This document shows positions 14,941-21,877 of a DNA stretch of 21,877 nucleotides, piece by piece. The translations under genes were made by a program, and so were the position numbers. Each line of letters begins with the position of its first letter. Position 1 is the first letter of the stretch. This DNA comes from Hodarchaeum sp048939725 (GTDB taxonomy: Archaea; Asgardarchaeota; Heimdallarchaeia; Hodarchaeales; Hodarchaeaceae). The stretch spans positions 1 to 21,877 of the forward strand of contig JBHLPG010000038.1 of assembly GCA_048939725.1 (NCBI GenBank), read 5' to 3'. Below the pieces are notes generated by a model that saw only the letters and a list, made by a program, of their open reading frames with translations, was not told where the DNA came from and searched no databases.

Positions 14941-16986
14941 CTAGTCTAATTCGAGCGTCGCCCAAACAGCAGGGTGATCTGAATCTTTACTCGCAATAAA
15001 AATACATTTGGAAACAGATGTATTAGTTGATACAAATATATGATCAATTCTCCTACTAATATTATATTGGAGATCATCCAAAGTCTGAATACTTATGTCT
15101 TCAGCAATTAGCCATGAATCATTCAGAATGGCAGTTGTTATATTGTATTGTGGAGTATTTGGTCTGAAATTAAAATCCCCAATTAATATCACATCAGGTT
15201 TTCCATTCACTTGGTCAATTATTGCTTCTTGTTGAACAATAGGACCACCGTTACCCAAATGTGTAACAAATACATTGAACAACTTTGTACCAGCTTCAAT
15301 CTGTGCCTCTATTGTTGCTGTTTGTTCTCCCTTACTGTACATGAAGAAAGTTCTTGGATTTTGAAGTGGAAATTTCGAGAGTAATGCGATACCAAATGTA
15401 CCAGTAACACTCTTTGGTCCATAATAGGAATACATTTTCAGATTGTTGGCAAAATATCTAACGACATCCATATTGCCATTGGCAATTCTTGCAGTATCAC
15501 ATTCCTGTAATCCTAGAATATCAGGATTTATCGATTTAATCAACTTTATTTGACCATCAAGATTCTTGATACCATCCTCATTATATCCTTGTTGAATGTT
15601 ATAAGTCATAACAGTCACTGAAGCTGATGTTCCAGGAGTCGTGGGTATTGGGGCTGTTAAAATAACTGCTAATACTGTTCCTATCGCTATAAGGATAATC
15701 CCAATAGAAAACATCTTGGATCTCACTGTAACTGAAGTCTCTCTAAACTCTGGTATTCTTCTTATTAAGAAAAATACAGGTAGAATAATGCTTAAACCTG
15801 TTATTAAGTACACAAACCAAAACTTATCTCGGAATAAAGGACCAACAATATCAATGTAGTCATATACTGTTGTAAACACGTGGGCAAAAATCATAATTAC
15901 AAAGAAGAGTGAAACAAGAGTAAAACTTACTGCCATTTGACCTATTGTTGGTTTAAGCTTGATTAGTTCCCGAGAAATAAGGATAAAATCGATATAGATT
16001 ACTGGGGAGAGAATTAACATTAAAATTAACAGAATTAGATGTATTACCGTTATTGGAGGAGCTACAATTGGATAACTCACAGTAGAGGAAGGAAATTGAA
16101 TTTGATGAAGAATTATGGTGAGAACTAAGGTTAGTACAAAAAAAGCATTCCCAATCCATAACATCCAAGGCTTTAGTTTAGTCAGTAATTCCTTTTTGAA
16201 CGTTATAAAAATGATAATAGAGGTAAGTATGAGTATGATTATAAGGATGATGAAGAAATAATCCCCTTCAGTCCATCTAGAAATAACAGTAGGACTGGCA
16301 AATGAAAAATAAATCATAATCAATATTCCTATCATCCCAAAGGATAGAACAATTGTTTTCACTGTACTATTTGAACCTTCAAGGCCTACCAAGTCTTCAA
16401 GAACTATTTTCTGTTCTGATACACACTTACCGAGAATCATGAAGGCCAAAATTAATGCTAGAATCCATCCAATCACCTGAAACCAACCGAACGTCGTAAT
16501 ATCAATCGTTGAACCAAGAGTTCTGAAAAGAATTGACAAAGCTGTGCCAATAGCTAATCCTACCCCCAAATTAACTCCAGTAAATTCTTCATCCCCATTA
16601 TACTTTCGTTGAAGGAATAGCGAAAAGAATATCAGAAAACACCCTACCCCAATTCCTGAAATAATCATTTTGACTTGTGTGTACTGGATAGTTAGTGGTG
16701 CGATAACTCTACATAAAATCATTAATTCTCCAATAATGACCAATATTTTGGTAGAAATTTCTCTCCTAAAGAGAAACAGAATTAGAGGAGAGAAGAATAA
16801 TAAAATACTGAGAATATTCTCATTAAGGGACATAGTTAAGAGGCAAAGAGCATAAATTGCCTCCACAAAATCAGAAATTAATTCCAAGAAGAATAAGAAG
16901 AGGATAGAGATTAAGACTAATTCGGAATAGTATCGTTCTAATTGGTTTTTTAATGTGTGTCCTATTGACATAACTTTCATAGACAT
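14941..16986 (-). CDS. Multi-pass membrane protein with C-terminal EEP phosphatase/nuclease domain (CWH43-like architecture)
   Basis: 681 residues. The first 440 or so form about 13 hydrophobic segments; the last 225 are an endonuclease/exonuclease/phosphatase domain with all core motifs: MTYNIQ, ILGLQECD (metal Glu), FGIALLSKFPL, VTHLGNGG, IGDFNFRP, RRIDHIFVS and SDHPAVW (catalytic His). The layout and size match eukaryotic CWH43/PGAP2IP, which acts in GPI-anchor lipid remodelling, and the stretch from the GPKS motif to VTHLGN resembles that family as I recall it. With an odd number of segments and a cytoplasmic N-terminus the domain would face outward. A phosphodiesterase acting on a lipid headgroup is an inference. 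ATG 16986 is used; ATG 16980 is equally possible. It lies upstream of the J-protein operon by about 135 bases. Confidence 0.85.
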   Translation of the reverse strand: MSMKVMSIGHTLKNQLERYYSELVLISILFLFFLELISDFVEAIYALCLLTMSLNENILSILLFFSPLILFLFRREISTKILVIIGELMILCRVIAPLTIQYTQVKMIISGIGVGCFLIFFSLFLQRKYNGDEEFTGVNLGVGLAIGTALSILFRTLGSTIDITTFGWFQVIGWILALILAFMILGKCVSEQKIVLEDLVGLEGSNSTVKTIVLSFGMIGILIMIYFSFASPTVISRWTEGDYFFIILIIILILTSIIIFITFKKELLTKLKPWMLWIGNAFFVLTLVLTIILHQIQFPSSTVSYPIVAPPITVIHLILLILMLILSPVIYIDFILISRELIKLKPTIGQMAVSFTLVSLFFVIMIFAHVFTTVYDYIDIVGPLFRDKFWFVYLITGLSIILPVFFLIRRIPEFRETSVTVRSKMFSIGIILIAIGTVLAVILTAPIPTTPGTSASVTVMTYNIQQGYNEDGIKNLDGQIKLIKSINPDILGLQECDTARIANGNMDVVRYFANNLKMYSYYGPKSVTGTFGIALLSKFPLQNPRTFFMYSKGEQTATIEAQIEAGTKLFNVFVTHLGNGGPIVQQEAIIDQVNGKPDVILIGDFNFRPNTPQYNITTAILNDSWLIAEDISIQTLDDLQYNISRRIDHIFVSTNTSVSKCIFIASKDSDHPAVWATLELD

Positions 16987-17037
16987 CTTTCTGTTTTAAA
17001 AAGTTATTGTGCATAAAAGTTGAAAATCACAGTCTGA

Positions 17038-17066
17038 AGAACCATAGTTTGGTTCTCGATATATAT
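17038..17066 (-). promoter_or_regulatory. TATA box and inverted repeat upstream of the CWH43-like gene
   Basis: TATATAT lies at 17060-17066 on the minus strand, about 75-80 bases before ATG 16986. Just downstream is a perfect 7-base inverted repeat, AGAACCA (17038-17044) and TGGTTCT (17050-17056), separated by five bases. It could be an operator over the transcription start, or a hairpin at the end of the nitroreductase transcript (stop at 17075). Confidence 0.35.
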
Positions 17067-17074
17067 TCCAAGTT

Positions 17075-17944
17075 TTAATCACTGATCCAAGAAATGATAT
17101 ATTCTAAATGAGACGGAATGGGAAAATTTGGGTTAATAACTTGCCAATCACCTGAAAGTTCTAATTCCTGAGCTGTTAGGTTAAAGTGACAAATAGCAAT
17201 TCCTAAATCCATCCGGGGAAAGTCAGGCCATGGAAGAAACCGACTATACCATCTTCTTACTCCTATAATAAAGAAATGGTAAGTATGGGTATCTCTCTCC
17301 TTGATTATTCGCCAAGGTTGACGATTGGATGCTGAGGGGGCAATTCGAACCATTTCTAACGGTCTTTCGTATTTATTGGCTTTCTCTCGAGAGAGCACGT
17401 ACTTGCAATCTCCCTCAAAGAAAATTCTTTCCCATGGGTAGCGACTCTTAGATCGAGCTACCCAACGAGCTAGCCTATCAATATTACTTCGACTTTTTGC
17501 TGCATATCCGACAGGGGTAATTGCTGGAACTGCTTCATCATCTTTAATGTTGATTTGAGCTGCAAACTTACTGCGTCTGAAAGTTCCCCCTACCCAACAA
17601 GTTTCTAACCCTAAATCTGTAGCATGTATAATAATCTCTTCCAAAATGTACCCGAAATTTTCTAGGTCATATTGAGAGGTTTTTGTAGCTCCTACAATAA
17701 AATTTTGTGCCCCTTGGATGAATCCATACGTACCAAGCCGATGTTTCTCTTTAGAATCCAATTCTGACATATCTAGAAGTTTGAATCGTGTCTCTCCTCC
17801 AAAGGGATTTGTATGACTTCCTTGAAGAATTTCAATCAAATTATCCTTGATTTTATAATCTAACAGCTGGTTCTTATACTTTCTACAAGAATATCGACGT
17901 TGTATGAGCTCCATAACGGAAGTTGAGAAATTAAGGCCATTCAT
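17075..17944 (-). CDS. Nitroreductase-family flavoprotein (TM1586-like)
   Basis: 289-residue FMN-dependent oxidoreductase-like protein. It opens with MELIQRRYSCRKYKNQLL, the usual nitroreductase start where RRSxRxY contacts FMN. It then has LGTYGFIQGAQNFIVGAT, LEEIIIHATDLGLETCWVGGTFRRSKFA and, in a second half, EMVRIAPSASNRQPWRIIKE and MDLGIAICHFNLTAQELELSG. The two halves each echo part of a single nitroreductase domain, as in the longer TM1586-type family where one chain supplies an internal dimer. The physiological substrate is unknown. ATG 17944 is the first start; AGGTGAG is 12 or more bases upstream, so the ribosome site is only fair. It is divergent from the Fpg gene across 170 bases. 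Confidence 0.88.
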   Translation of the reverse strand: MNGLNFSTSVMELIQRRYSCRKYKNQLLDYKIKDNLIEILQGSHTNPFGGETRFKLLDMSELDSKEKHRLGTYGFIQGAQNFIVGATKTSQYDLENFGYILEEIIIHATDLGLETCWVGGTFRRSKFAAQINIKDDEAVPAITPVGYAAKSRSNIDRLARWVARSKSRYPWERIFFEGDCKYVLSREKANKYERPLEMVRIAPSASNRQPWRIIKERDTHTYHFFIIGVRRWYSRFLPWPDFPRMDLGIAICHFNLTAQELELSGDWQVINPNFPIPSHLEYIISWISD

Positions 17945-18072
17945 CCTTTAAATCTTCTCACCTAAGGTCATTAACCAACTACTAGTTCTGGAAATTCTAC
18001 GCATCTTAATAATAACTGAATGCGTTGGAGCTTTAAAAAAAGTCTTTGGCATCAACAACAAAAATTAAAGAG

Positions 18073-18080
18073 TATAAAGA
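18073..18080 (+). promoter_or_regulatory. TATA box of the Fpg-type glycosylase gene
   Basis: TATAAAGA, preceded by an A-rich stretch, lies 35-42 bases before ATG 18115, predicting a short leader of about 10-15 bases. Confidence 0.4.
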
Positions 18081-18114
18081 TTATCCGCATAATAACAGTC
18101 TGTGGTAAGAGAAA

Positions 18115-18972
18115 ATGCCCGAAGGCCCTGAAGTAGAAAATGTAAGACTTGAACTTCTTCAACTAATTTCAAAAAAAATTGATCGAATTCAATTGACTCC
18201 GTTATCACAAAAGTATCCAAAGTATAATGGAATGCAACCGTATTTTGACCAATTCTCTCAAACAACAATCCTTGACATAGTTCGTTTTGGAAAATTCCTC
18301 GTATGGCGTTTTACTGAAGTAGAAGCAGTTATTCTTAATCATCTCGGCATGACTGGGAAGTGGTGTCTTTACAAAGACATTGAGAAACTAACTACCACCG
18401 TAAATCATATTAAAGTAATAATCAATATGGAAATCCCACCAAGTGCCCTATTTAACGATATGCGAAACTTTGGCCAGTTCAAAGTATTTGAATCGTTCGA
18501 AGCAGTTAGAAAATACCCCCCAATTAAATCATTGGGAGTCGATGGTCTTGTTACTCCTTTTCCAATTGATGAATTTTTAAACCGTCTTGCAAAAAAAAAT
18601 TACGCAGATAAACCAGTAGGAGAAGTTCTTCTGAATCAAAGATTAGTAGCTGGTGTCGGGAATATCTACAAAACGGAATCTCTGTTCCATGCTAAGATTA
18701 ATCCACTGAAAAAAGTGGAAAAACTATCTGATACGGAAAGGTACGAATTAGGTCAAGCAATCGGAATAATCTTACACAAAGCTTTAAACGATAAAGGAAG
18801 TACAATGGACTTTCAGCCATATGAACTTCCTTCAGGAACTACTGGGAATGCCCAGAACTGGCATAAGGTATACAGACGTGAAGGGAAACCTTGCCTAGAC
18901 TGTGGAACATCAATTAGTCGGATAGTCCAGAAAGATCGAAGCACTTTTTATTGCAAAAAGTGCCAAAAATAA
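18115..18972 (+). CDS. mutM: Formamidopyrimidine-DNA glycosylase (Fpg/MutM/Nei family)
   Basis: Base-excision repair glycosylase/AP-lyase, 285 residues. The N-terminus MPEGPEVE supplies the catalytic Pro (after Met removal) and Glu. Also present are GKFLVW with the conserved Lys, the intercalating set Met (NHLGMTGKW) and Arg-Phe (NDMRNFGQF) in Fpg-like form, the helix-two-turn-helix stretch ending VAGVGNIYKTESLFHAKINP, and a C-terminal zinc finger C-x2-C-x16-C-x2-C holding DRSTFYC with the finger Arg. This makes Fpg (8-oxoguanine, formamidopyrimidine) more likely than an endonuclease VIII. The family is typically bacterial; in an archaeon it suggests acquisition by transfer and exposure to oxidative damage. 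ATG 18115 is fixed because mature Pro1 must follow Met. It converges on the HMG-CoA synthase-like gene at a 5-base gap. Confidence 0.95.
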   Translation: MPEGPEVENVRLELLQLISKKIDRIQLTPLSQKYPKYNGMQPYFDQFSQTTILDIVRFGKFLVWRFTEVEAVILNHLGMTGKWCLYKDIEKLTTTVNHIKVIINMEIPPSALFNDMRNFGQFKVFESFEAVRKYPPIKSLGVDGLVTPFPIDEFLNRLAKKNYADKPVGEVLLNQRLVAGVGNIYKTESLFHAKINPLKKVEKLSDTERYELGQAIGIILHKALNDKGSTMDFQPYELPSGTTGNAQNWHKVYRREGKPCLDCGTSISRIVQKDRSTFYCKKCQK

Positions 18973-18977
18973 AGTAA

Positions 18978-20660
18978 TTAATTTTCTTGTTGGTAATTAC
19001 TGCGTAATTGTGTAAACATCGGAACATATAGGATTGGAACCCATCCTTTAGGAGCAGGACGCCAACGGCCTATAACTGCTTTGACCTCTTCTCCTTCAGT
19101 GAAATTACAGATTCTTGGATTATAATTAAATCCTCTTACCAGTTTTTGGTCAAACATCGCCCAATATGGACTCTCAGGATGCCCAGTTGATTTCTTTGCA
19201 GGGTTATAAAAGTGGACATTTTTAATTTGGGCCCTTTTGGGGATCTTCAGGATTTTTAGCTTCGTTCCACATATTCTTTTAGCGTCACCAGTCGTTTTTT
19301 CAACCCCACGTAAGCAACGACCTTCTAATTCACCAAATTTTTCTGGGGGGGTGAAATCAGGGAAGTTATACTTTGTCCAACTGTCCCCAAAGTAAACAGC
19401 ACCACACTTCGGGCAGCCTTCCACCTGATAATATTCTTTTGACAATGGCTCAACGTCTAATAAAGCAATGTGACGAGCAGCTTGATCTGGGGTATCTCTA
19501 AACTTGAAGTAGTCCTCCACGCTTATTTTCTGCTTATAATCAATTTGCTCCTGAACGGTTGGTACTCCGTTATTAGCAACTTGTGAACCATCGGCTTTTA
19601 CTTTGATACTTATAACATCGGATCCAGCACCTGATCCATAAAGAACAGTCATAATCTCATCGCCAGATTTGGCTTTTTCCATCGCGTCGCACAATGCAGT
19701 AGGTACAGTCGCGGAATAACCATTAGCGATCGCAGGTGCTAAATTTGATACCTTAACTCTCGGTTCGATACCTAGCATTTTCCCAGCTTCATCGAACATC
19801 TTTTCGGCTAAGGAGACGCCAAAATGATCACCAATATCAATTAACGCTTCATTAGGGAATGACCCATTTGGCGAGTGAATGACCCAAGTTTTTGATGGAA
19901 GACAATCTGGGCTTATGTCAGAATAATTTTCAAGATGCTTTCTCAGAGCTGATAGAATCATCCCTCGGAAAGCTAAGGAAGTCCCTTGTCCTTCATGCTC
20001 TGGGAATTCCTCCCCCTCTTTACGAATGAAATCAGAAAAGTCATAATTAATTGAGGTTCGTCCTTTAATCTCAGCAATTCCTTTTTCTTTCCCCAATATG
20101 ATCGTAGTTGAATAGAAAGAAGCTGAGAACTCTAAGTCATCTCCTGGAGCCCCTTGACTTGCATCAGTAGCGGTTACTGCGACATACCGACACCTCCCAG
20201 AATCAATTAGAGCAGCCGCAATGTCAAGAAATTCTCCAAAGGGTTTACAGGCGAATTCTCCTCGAACACCATATTTCAGATCCGTTAAACCAGCCTTTCC
20301 AGCTATTGCTGTACTTGATTTCACAGCATAAGGGTAAGATTCAGAAACAACGAATAATGCATCAATCTCCTCAGGTTTGATATCGGCACGGCGAATAGCA
20401 TAACTTAAAGATTGAATGCCAGCTGTCAATGCGTCCTCATTGGGACCAGGAACGACCTTTTCACGAAGCATTAAACGTTGATGATATACCCATCTAACAC
20501 TACTCAAGGCCTTTCCCCGAAAACGATTAACAGTACTCTTAAGCTTTCTCAAAGCAACCTTATAATTAAGGGTGGACAAACTATGATATTTATCCACGAG
20601 TTCTTGAATTTCAAGCCGATTTTGAGGTATGAAAGACGCTATTGCTTTTATATCTGCCAT
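18978..20660 (-). CDS. HMG-CoA synthase-like protein fused to a Zn-ribbon/OB-fold (DUF35-like) domain
   Basis: 560 residues. The first 355 follow the archaeal HMG-CoA synthase: SESYPYAVK (Glu107), FACKPFGEF (Cys138), GAPGDDLEFSAS, IHSPNGSFPN (His262) and YGSGAGSDV, so the Glu-Cys-His triad is present. The region after the Cys (KPFGEF rather than the usual KAGTAA) and NLAPAIANGYS are divergent, and about 30 extra basic residues (about 30-60) precede SVRWVYHQR. The tail (about 400-560) has CPKCG (416, 419) with Cys449 and Cys464 as likely zinc ligands, then a beta-rich part ending GEEVKAVIGRWRPAPKG, like DUF35. In archaea thiolase, HMG-CoA synthase and DUF35 form a complex; here two are fused. 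It may be the mevalonate enzyme or a paralogue. ATG 20672 would add four residues. Confidence 0.83.
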   Translation of the reverse strand: MADIKAIASFIPQNRLEIQELVDKYHSLSTLNYKVALRKLKSTVNRFRGKALSSVRWVYHQRLMLREKVVPGPNEDALTAGIQSLSYAIRRADIKPEEIDALFVVSESYPYAVKSSTAIAGKAGLTDLKYGVRGEFACKPFGEFLDIAAALIDSGRCRYVAVTATDASQGAPGDDLEFSASFYSTTIILGKEKGIAEIKGRTSINYDFSDFIRKEGEEFPEHEGQGTSLAFRGMILSALRKHLENYSDISPDCLPSKTWVIHSPNGSFPNEALIDIGDHFGVSLAEKMFDEAGKMLGIEPRVKVSNLAPAIANGYSATVPTALCDAMEKAKSGDEIMTVLYGSGAGSDVISIKVKADGSQVANNGVPTVQEQIDYKQKISVEDYFKFRDTPDQAARHIALLDVEPLSKEYYQVEGCPKCGAVYFGDSWTKYNFPDFTPPEKFGELEGRCLRGVEKTTGDAKRICGTKLKILKIPKRAQIKNVHFYNPAKKSTGHPESPYWAMFDQKLVRGFNYNPRICNFTEGEEVKAVIGRWRPAPKGWVPILYVPMFTQLRSNYQQEN

Positions 20661-20710
20661 ATAAACAACCATCGCTTAGGATTTGTGATATTTCTTCAGT
20701 GATAACAATG

Positions 20711-20720
20711 TAATATATAA
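20711..20720 (-). promoter_or_regulatory. TATA box of the HMG-CoA synthase-like gene
   Basis: The minus strand reads GGAAAGTTATATATTAC: an A-rich BRE-like element and TTATATATTA, about 51-60 bases before ATG 20660. Transcription would start near 20688, giving a leader of about 28 bases. Confidence 0.5.
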
Positions 20721-21132
20721 CTTTCCAAAGAATAGTCGTATTTCTTACCTAGGAAGATGCCTACCGTTTCAGTCTAAAGACGAAATCAGTTAAGCTCTCA
20801 AAAGTGAACAGTTAGATTTCGCTACATAAAGGTTTGCTCATACAGTTAATCCATAGGGGTTAAACGAACCATTATATGTATTCATCATATGGGTGAAATA
20901 TTATTATTCCCCATTTCTGATTTATCACAATTAAAGCTTTTCGTTGTTAGAATAGATCCGACATAAAAAAAAAAATCGATGATTTTTTTACTTCTAAGCT
21001 TTCCTCTCTTCATAAACGATTAAGTTTGGCGTTTGAGGCTTTTTGATGAAGGTGATAAATCAAAGGTAACATATTTCTAAGAGAATTGATATACCGCTTA
21101 TTGATAGAACCTAGTAATCTATCAAAGCGAGG
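20721..21132. other. Intergenic region without a recognised gene
   Basis: The longest gap in the window. It holds an A11 run (20965-20975) followed by TCGATGA and T7 (20983-20989), so the two tracts can pair and either could end transcription. A short open frame at 20889-20966 (25 codons, ATG to TAA) ends just before this tract. A weak TATA-like TTGATATAC about 40 bases before 21133 may serve the next gene. I see no tRNA, rRNA, CRISPR repeat or clear box C/D RNA. Confidence 0.5.
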
Positions 21133-21744
21133 ATGATTATATTGAAATCTTTCATCATATTATATGGACCACGACTTCCAGAAGCGAGTAATTGCCTGTT
21201 AAAACTATCACAGAAGTTGGGTGATCTGCCCATCTCTGGTGGGGAAAGAGCGTACGGAACATATGATTTCGTGTTTAATTGGATAAAACCACCTGAACCT
21301 GAACCATTATTAGAGTTAGTACGCAGGATTGATGATTGTTTACAGGATTTACCGGCAAAATATGCTATTACCACAGAAAGTCACAAAACAAATCGAGTCA
21401 CGGTCGAAATCGGTAAAAGAGCCTTAGCTACTATTTTTTCTCTGATCAGGATTCAAGGTCCCAGTATTTCTAAAGCGTTAAAAGCGATCGAAGATGTTAT
21501 TCAAGAAGTGGAAATTACTAATACATTTGAAACAGTAAGGTCCTCCATCCTCATGGGGGAGTATGATTATGCTTTTGAGTGGGATCATTGGCCTTCTTTT
21601 GAAGAAATTCACGACCTACTATCGCTTTTAGATGAAAAAATAGAACAAACAGGAGCGCTATATACATTAACTACCAAGAAAGTCTATCGCACTGAAGAGC
21701 ATATTGATGACTATTCCAGCGATAATTTGATGGCTTTTCTATAA
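21133..21744 (+). CDS. Unrecognised protein with two copies of a ferredoxin-like alpha/beta unit
   Basis: 203 residues; no family recognised with certainty. The protein is an internal duplication. Unit 1 (about 6-83) and unit 2 (about 97-183) each run strand, helix, strand, strand, helix, strand, with GTYDFVFNW at 42-50 matched by GEYDYAFEW at 142-150 and KYAITTES at 76-83 matched by LYTLTTKK at 176-183. The GxYDxxFxW strand, an amphipathic helix and a YxxTT strand resemble the ligand-binding (RAM) domain of Lrp/AsnC regulators, or another dimeric alpha-beta barrel protein, but there is no DNA-binding helix-turn-helix. One chain would form an internal pseudo-dimer. Start: ATG 21133 touches a GAGG; TTG 21142 has better spacing from it. 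A sensing role is an inference. Confidence 0.7.
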   Translation: MIILKSFIILYGPRLPEASNCLLKLSQKLGDLPISGGERAYGTYDFVFNWIKPPEPEPLLELVRRIDDCLQDLPAKYAITTESHKTNRVTVEIGKRALATIFSLIRIQGPSISKALKAIEDVIQEVEITNTFETVRSSILMGEYDYAFEWDHWPSFEEIHDLLSLLDEKIEQTGALYTLTTKKVYRTEEHIDDYSSDNLMAFL

Positions 21745-21775
21745 GTTTTATTACTTTTCTGTCAATTTTGTCTAT

Positions 21776-21877
21776 TTACGTAATGGGAAATAAAACAAGA
21801 AGTACAAGTAATTCCAACGGTAAGATTACTAGAGCTATTAACGTGAGGCTGGTAATCAGCAAACTGATTTCATCCTC
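21776..21877 (-). CDS. Possible C-terminus of a membrane protein cut by the window edge
   Basis: Reading the minus strand from the right edge gives 33 open codons ending in TAA at 21776-21778. The product is strongly hydrophobic (ISLLITSLTLIALVILPLEL and onwards), like a terminal membrane helix. The opposite strand is also open from an ATG at 21783, giving a basic, Ser/Thr-rich peptide, so the choice of strand rests on composition alone. Confidence 0.3.
   Translation of the reverse strand, partial: EDEISLLITSLTLIALVILPLELLVLLVLFPIT

Noticed and set aside
17999..18025. Inverted repeat ACGCAT / ATGCGT between the nitroreductase and Fpg genes
   Set aside because: A six-base arm with a 15-base spacer is expected by chance at this composition, and it is not placed against a clear promoter.
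21040..21070. TGATGA near 21047 as a box C of a C/D guide RNA
   Set aside because: No CTGA box D follows at the right distance and no terminal stem is visible.
21111..21374. Minus-strand open frame of 87 codons opposite the duplicated alpha/beta protein
   Set aside because: The plus-strand product has a clear internal repeat and a ribosome site; the antisense product has neither.
1..21877. CRISPR arrays, tRNA or rRNA genes, insertion sequences, prophage or defence islands
   Set aside because: No direct repeat arrays, transposase motifs, tRNA-like arm pairs or phage genes were seen by reading; the single methyltransferase lacks a nuclease partner.

Overview
The window is a compact, AT-rich stretch that reads as archaeal. 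Several start regions have TATA boxes roughly 40-55 bases upstream of the start codon, and some genes have strong purine-rich ribosome binding sites. The gene content includes an archaeal-type HMG-CoA synthase-like protein fused to a Zn-ribbon/OB (DUF35) domain, a CTP-dependent polyprenol/dolichol kinase, a 7TM histidine kinase and an archaeal winged-helix regulator. A membrane endonuclease/exonuclease/phosphatase protein laid out like eukaryotic CWH43 would fit an Asgard archaeon. That placement is an inference; no rRNA or marker gene is present to prove it.

Layout. (1) 76-1485: orphan 7TM sensor histidine kinase, convergent with (2) a minus-strand operon at 1497-5001: a membrane protein, a winged-helix regulator, an ABC ATPase and a large ABC permease. 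The regulator appears to start at a non-AUG codon. The operon start holds a TATA box flanked by a cluster of inverted CTTTGC/GCAAAG repeats, a good candidate operator. (3) 5164-5550: a divergent RidA-family gene without the usual catalytic Arg. (4) 5552-10334, minus strand: a YyaL/SSP411 thioredoxin-like protein, a polyprenol-kinase-like membrane protein, a single-domain Old Yellow Enzyme with four C-terminal cysteines, and an isochorismatase-fold protein without the catalytic Cys. (5) 10408-11370: an orphan ABC-2 permease. (6) 11375-12853: divergent Nudix hydrolase and LACTB2-like metallo-beta-lactamase-fold protein. (7) 12858-16986, minus strand: the CWH43-like membrane protein, then a tight J-protein / HIT / DNA methyltransferase operon. 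(8) 17075-18972: divergent nitroreductase and Fpg-type DNA glycosylase. (9) 18978-20660: the HMG-CoA synthase-like/DUF35 fusion. (10) 20673-21132: the only long gap. (11) 21133-21744: an unrecognised protein made of two copies of a ferredoxin-like alpha/beta unit, then perhaps the C-terminus of a membrane protein at the right edge.

The genes do not form one pathway. The recurring themes are membrane and lipid processing (polyprenol kinase, CWH43-like protein, HMG-CoA synthase-like fusion, two ABC-2 systems), flavin and redox enzymes (Old Yellow Enzyme, nitroreductase, YyaL) and nucleic acid or nucleotide upkeep (Fpg, Nudix, HIT, methyltransferase). No CRISPR array, tRNA, rRNA, insertion sequence or phage module was seen. 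Five convergent gene pairs are separated by only 1-11 bases. I do not see a clear new multi-gene system. The observations most worth following are the CWH43-like protein, the non-AUG regulator with its candidate operator, the two-copy alpha/beta protein and the HMG-CoA synthase-like/DUF35 fusion.
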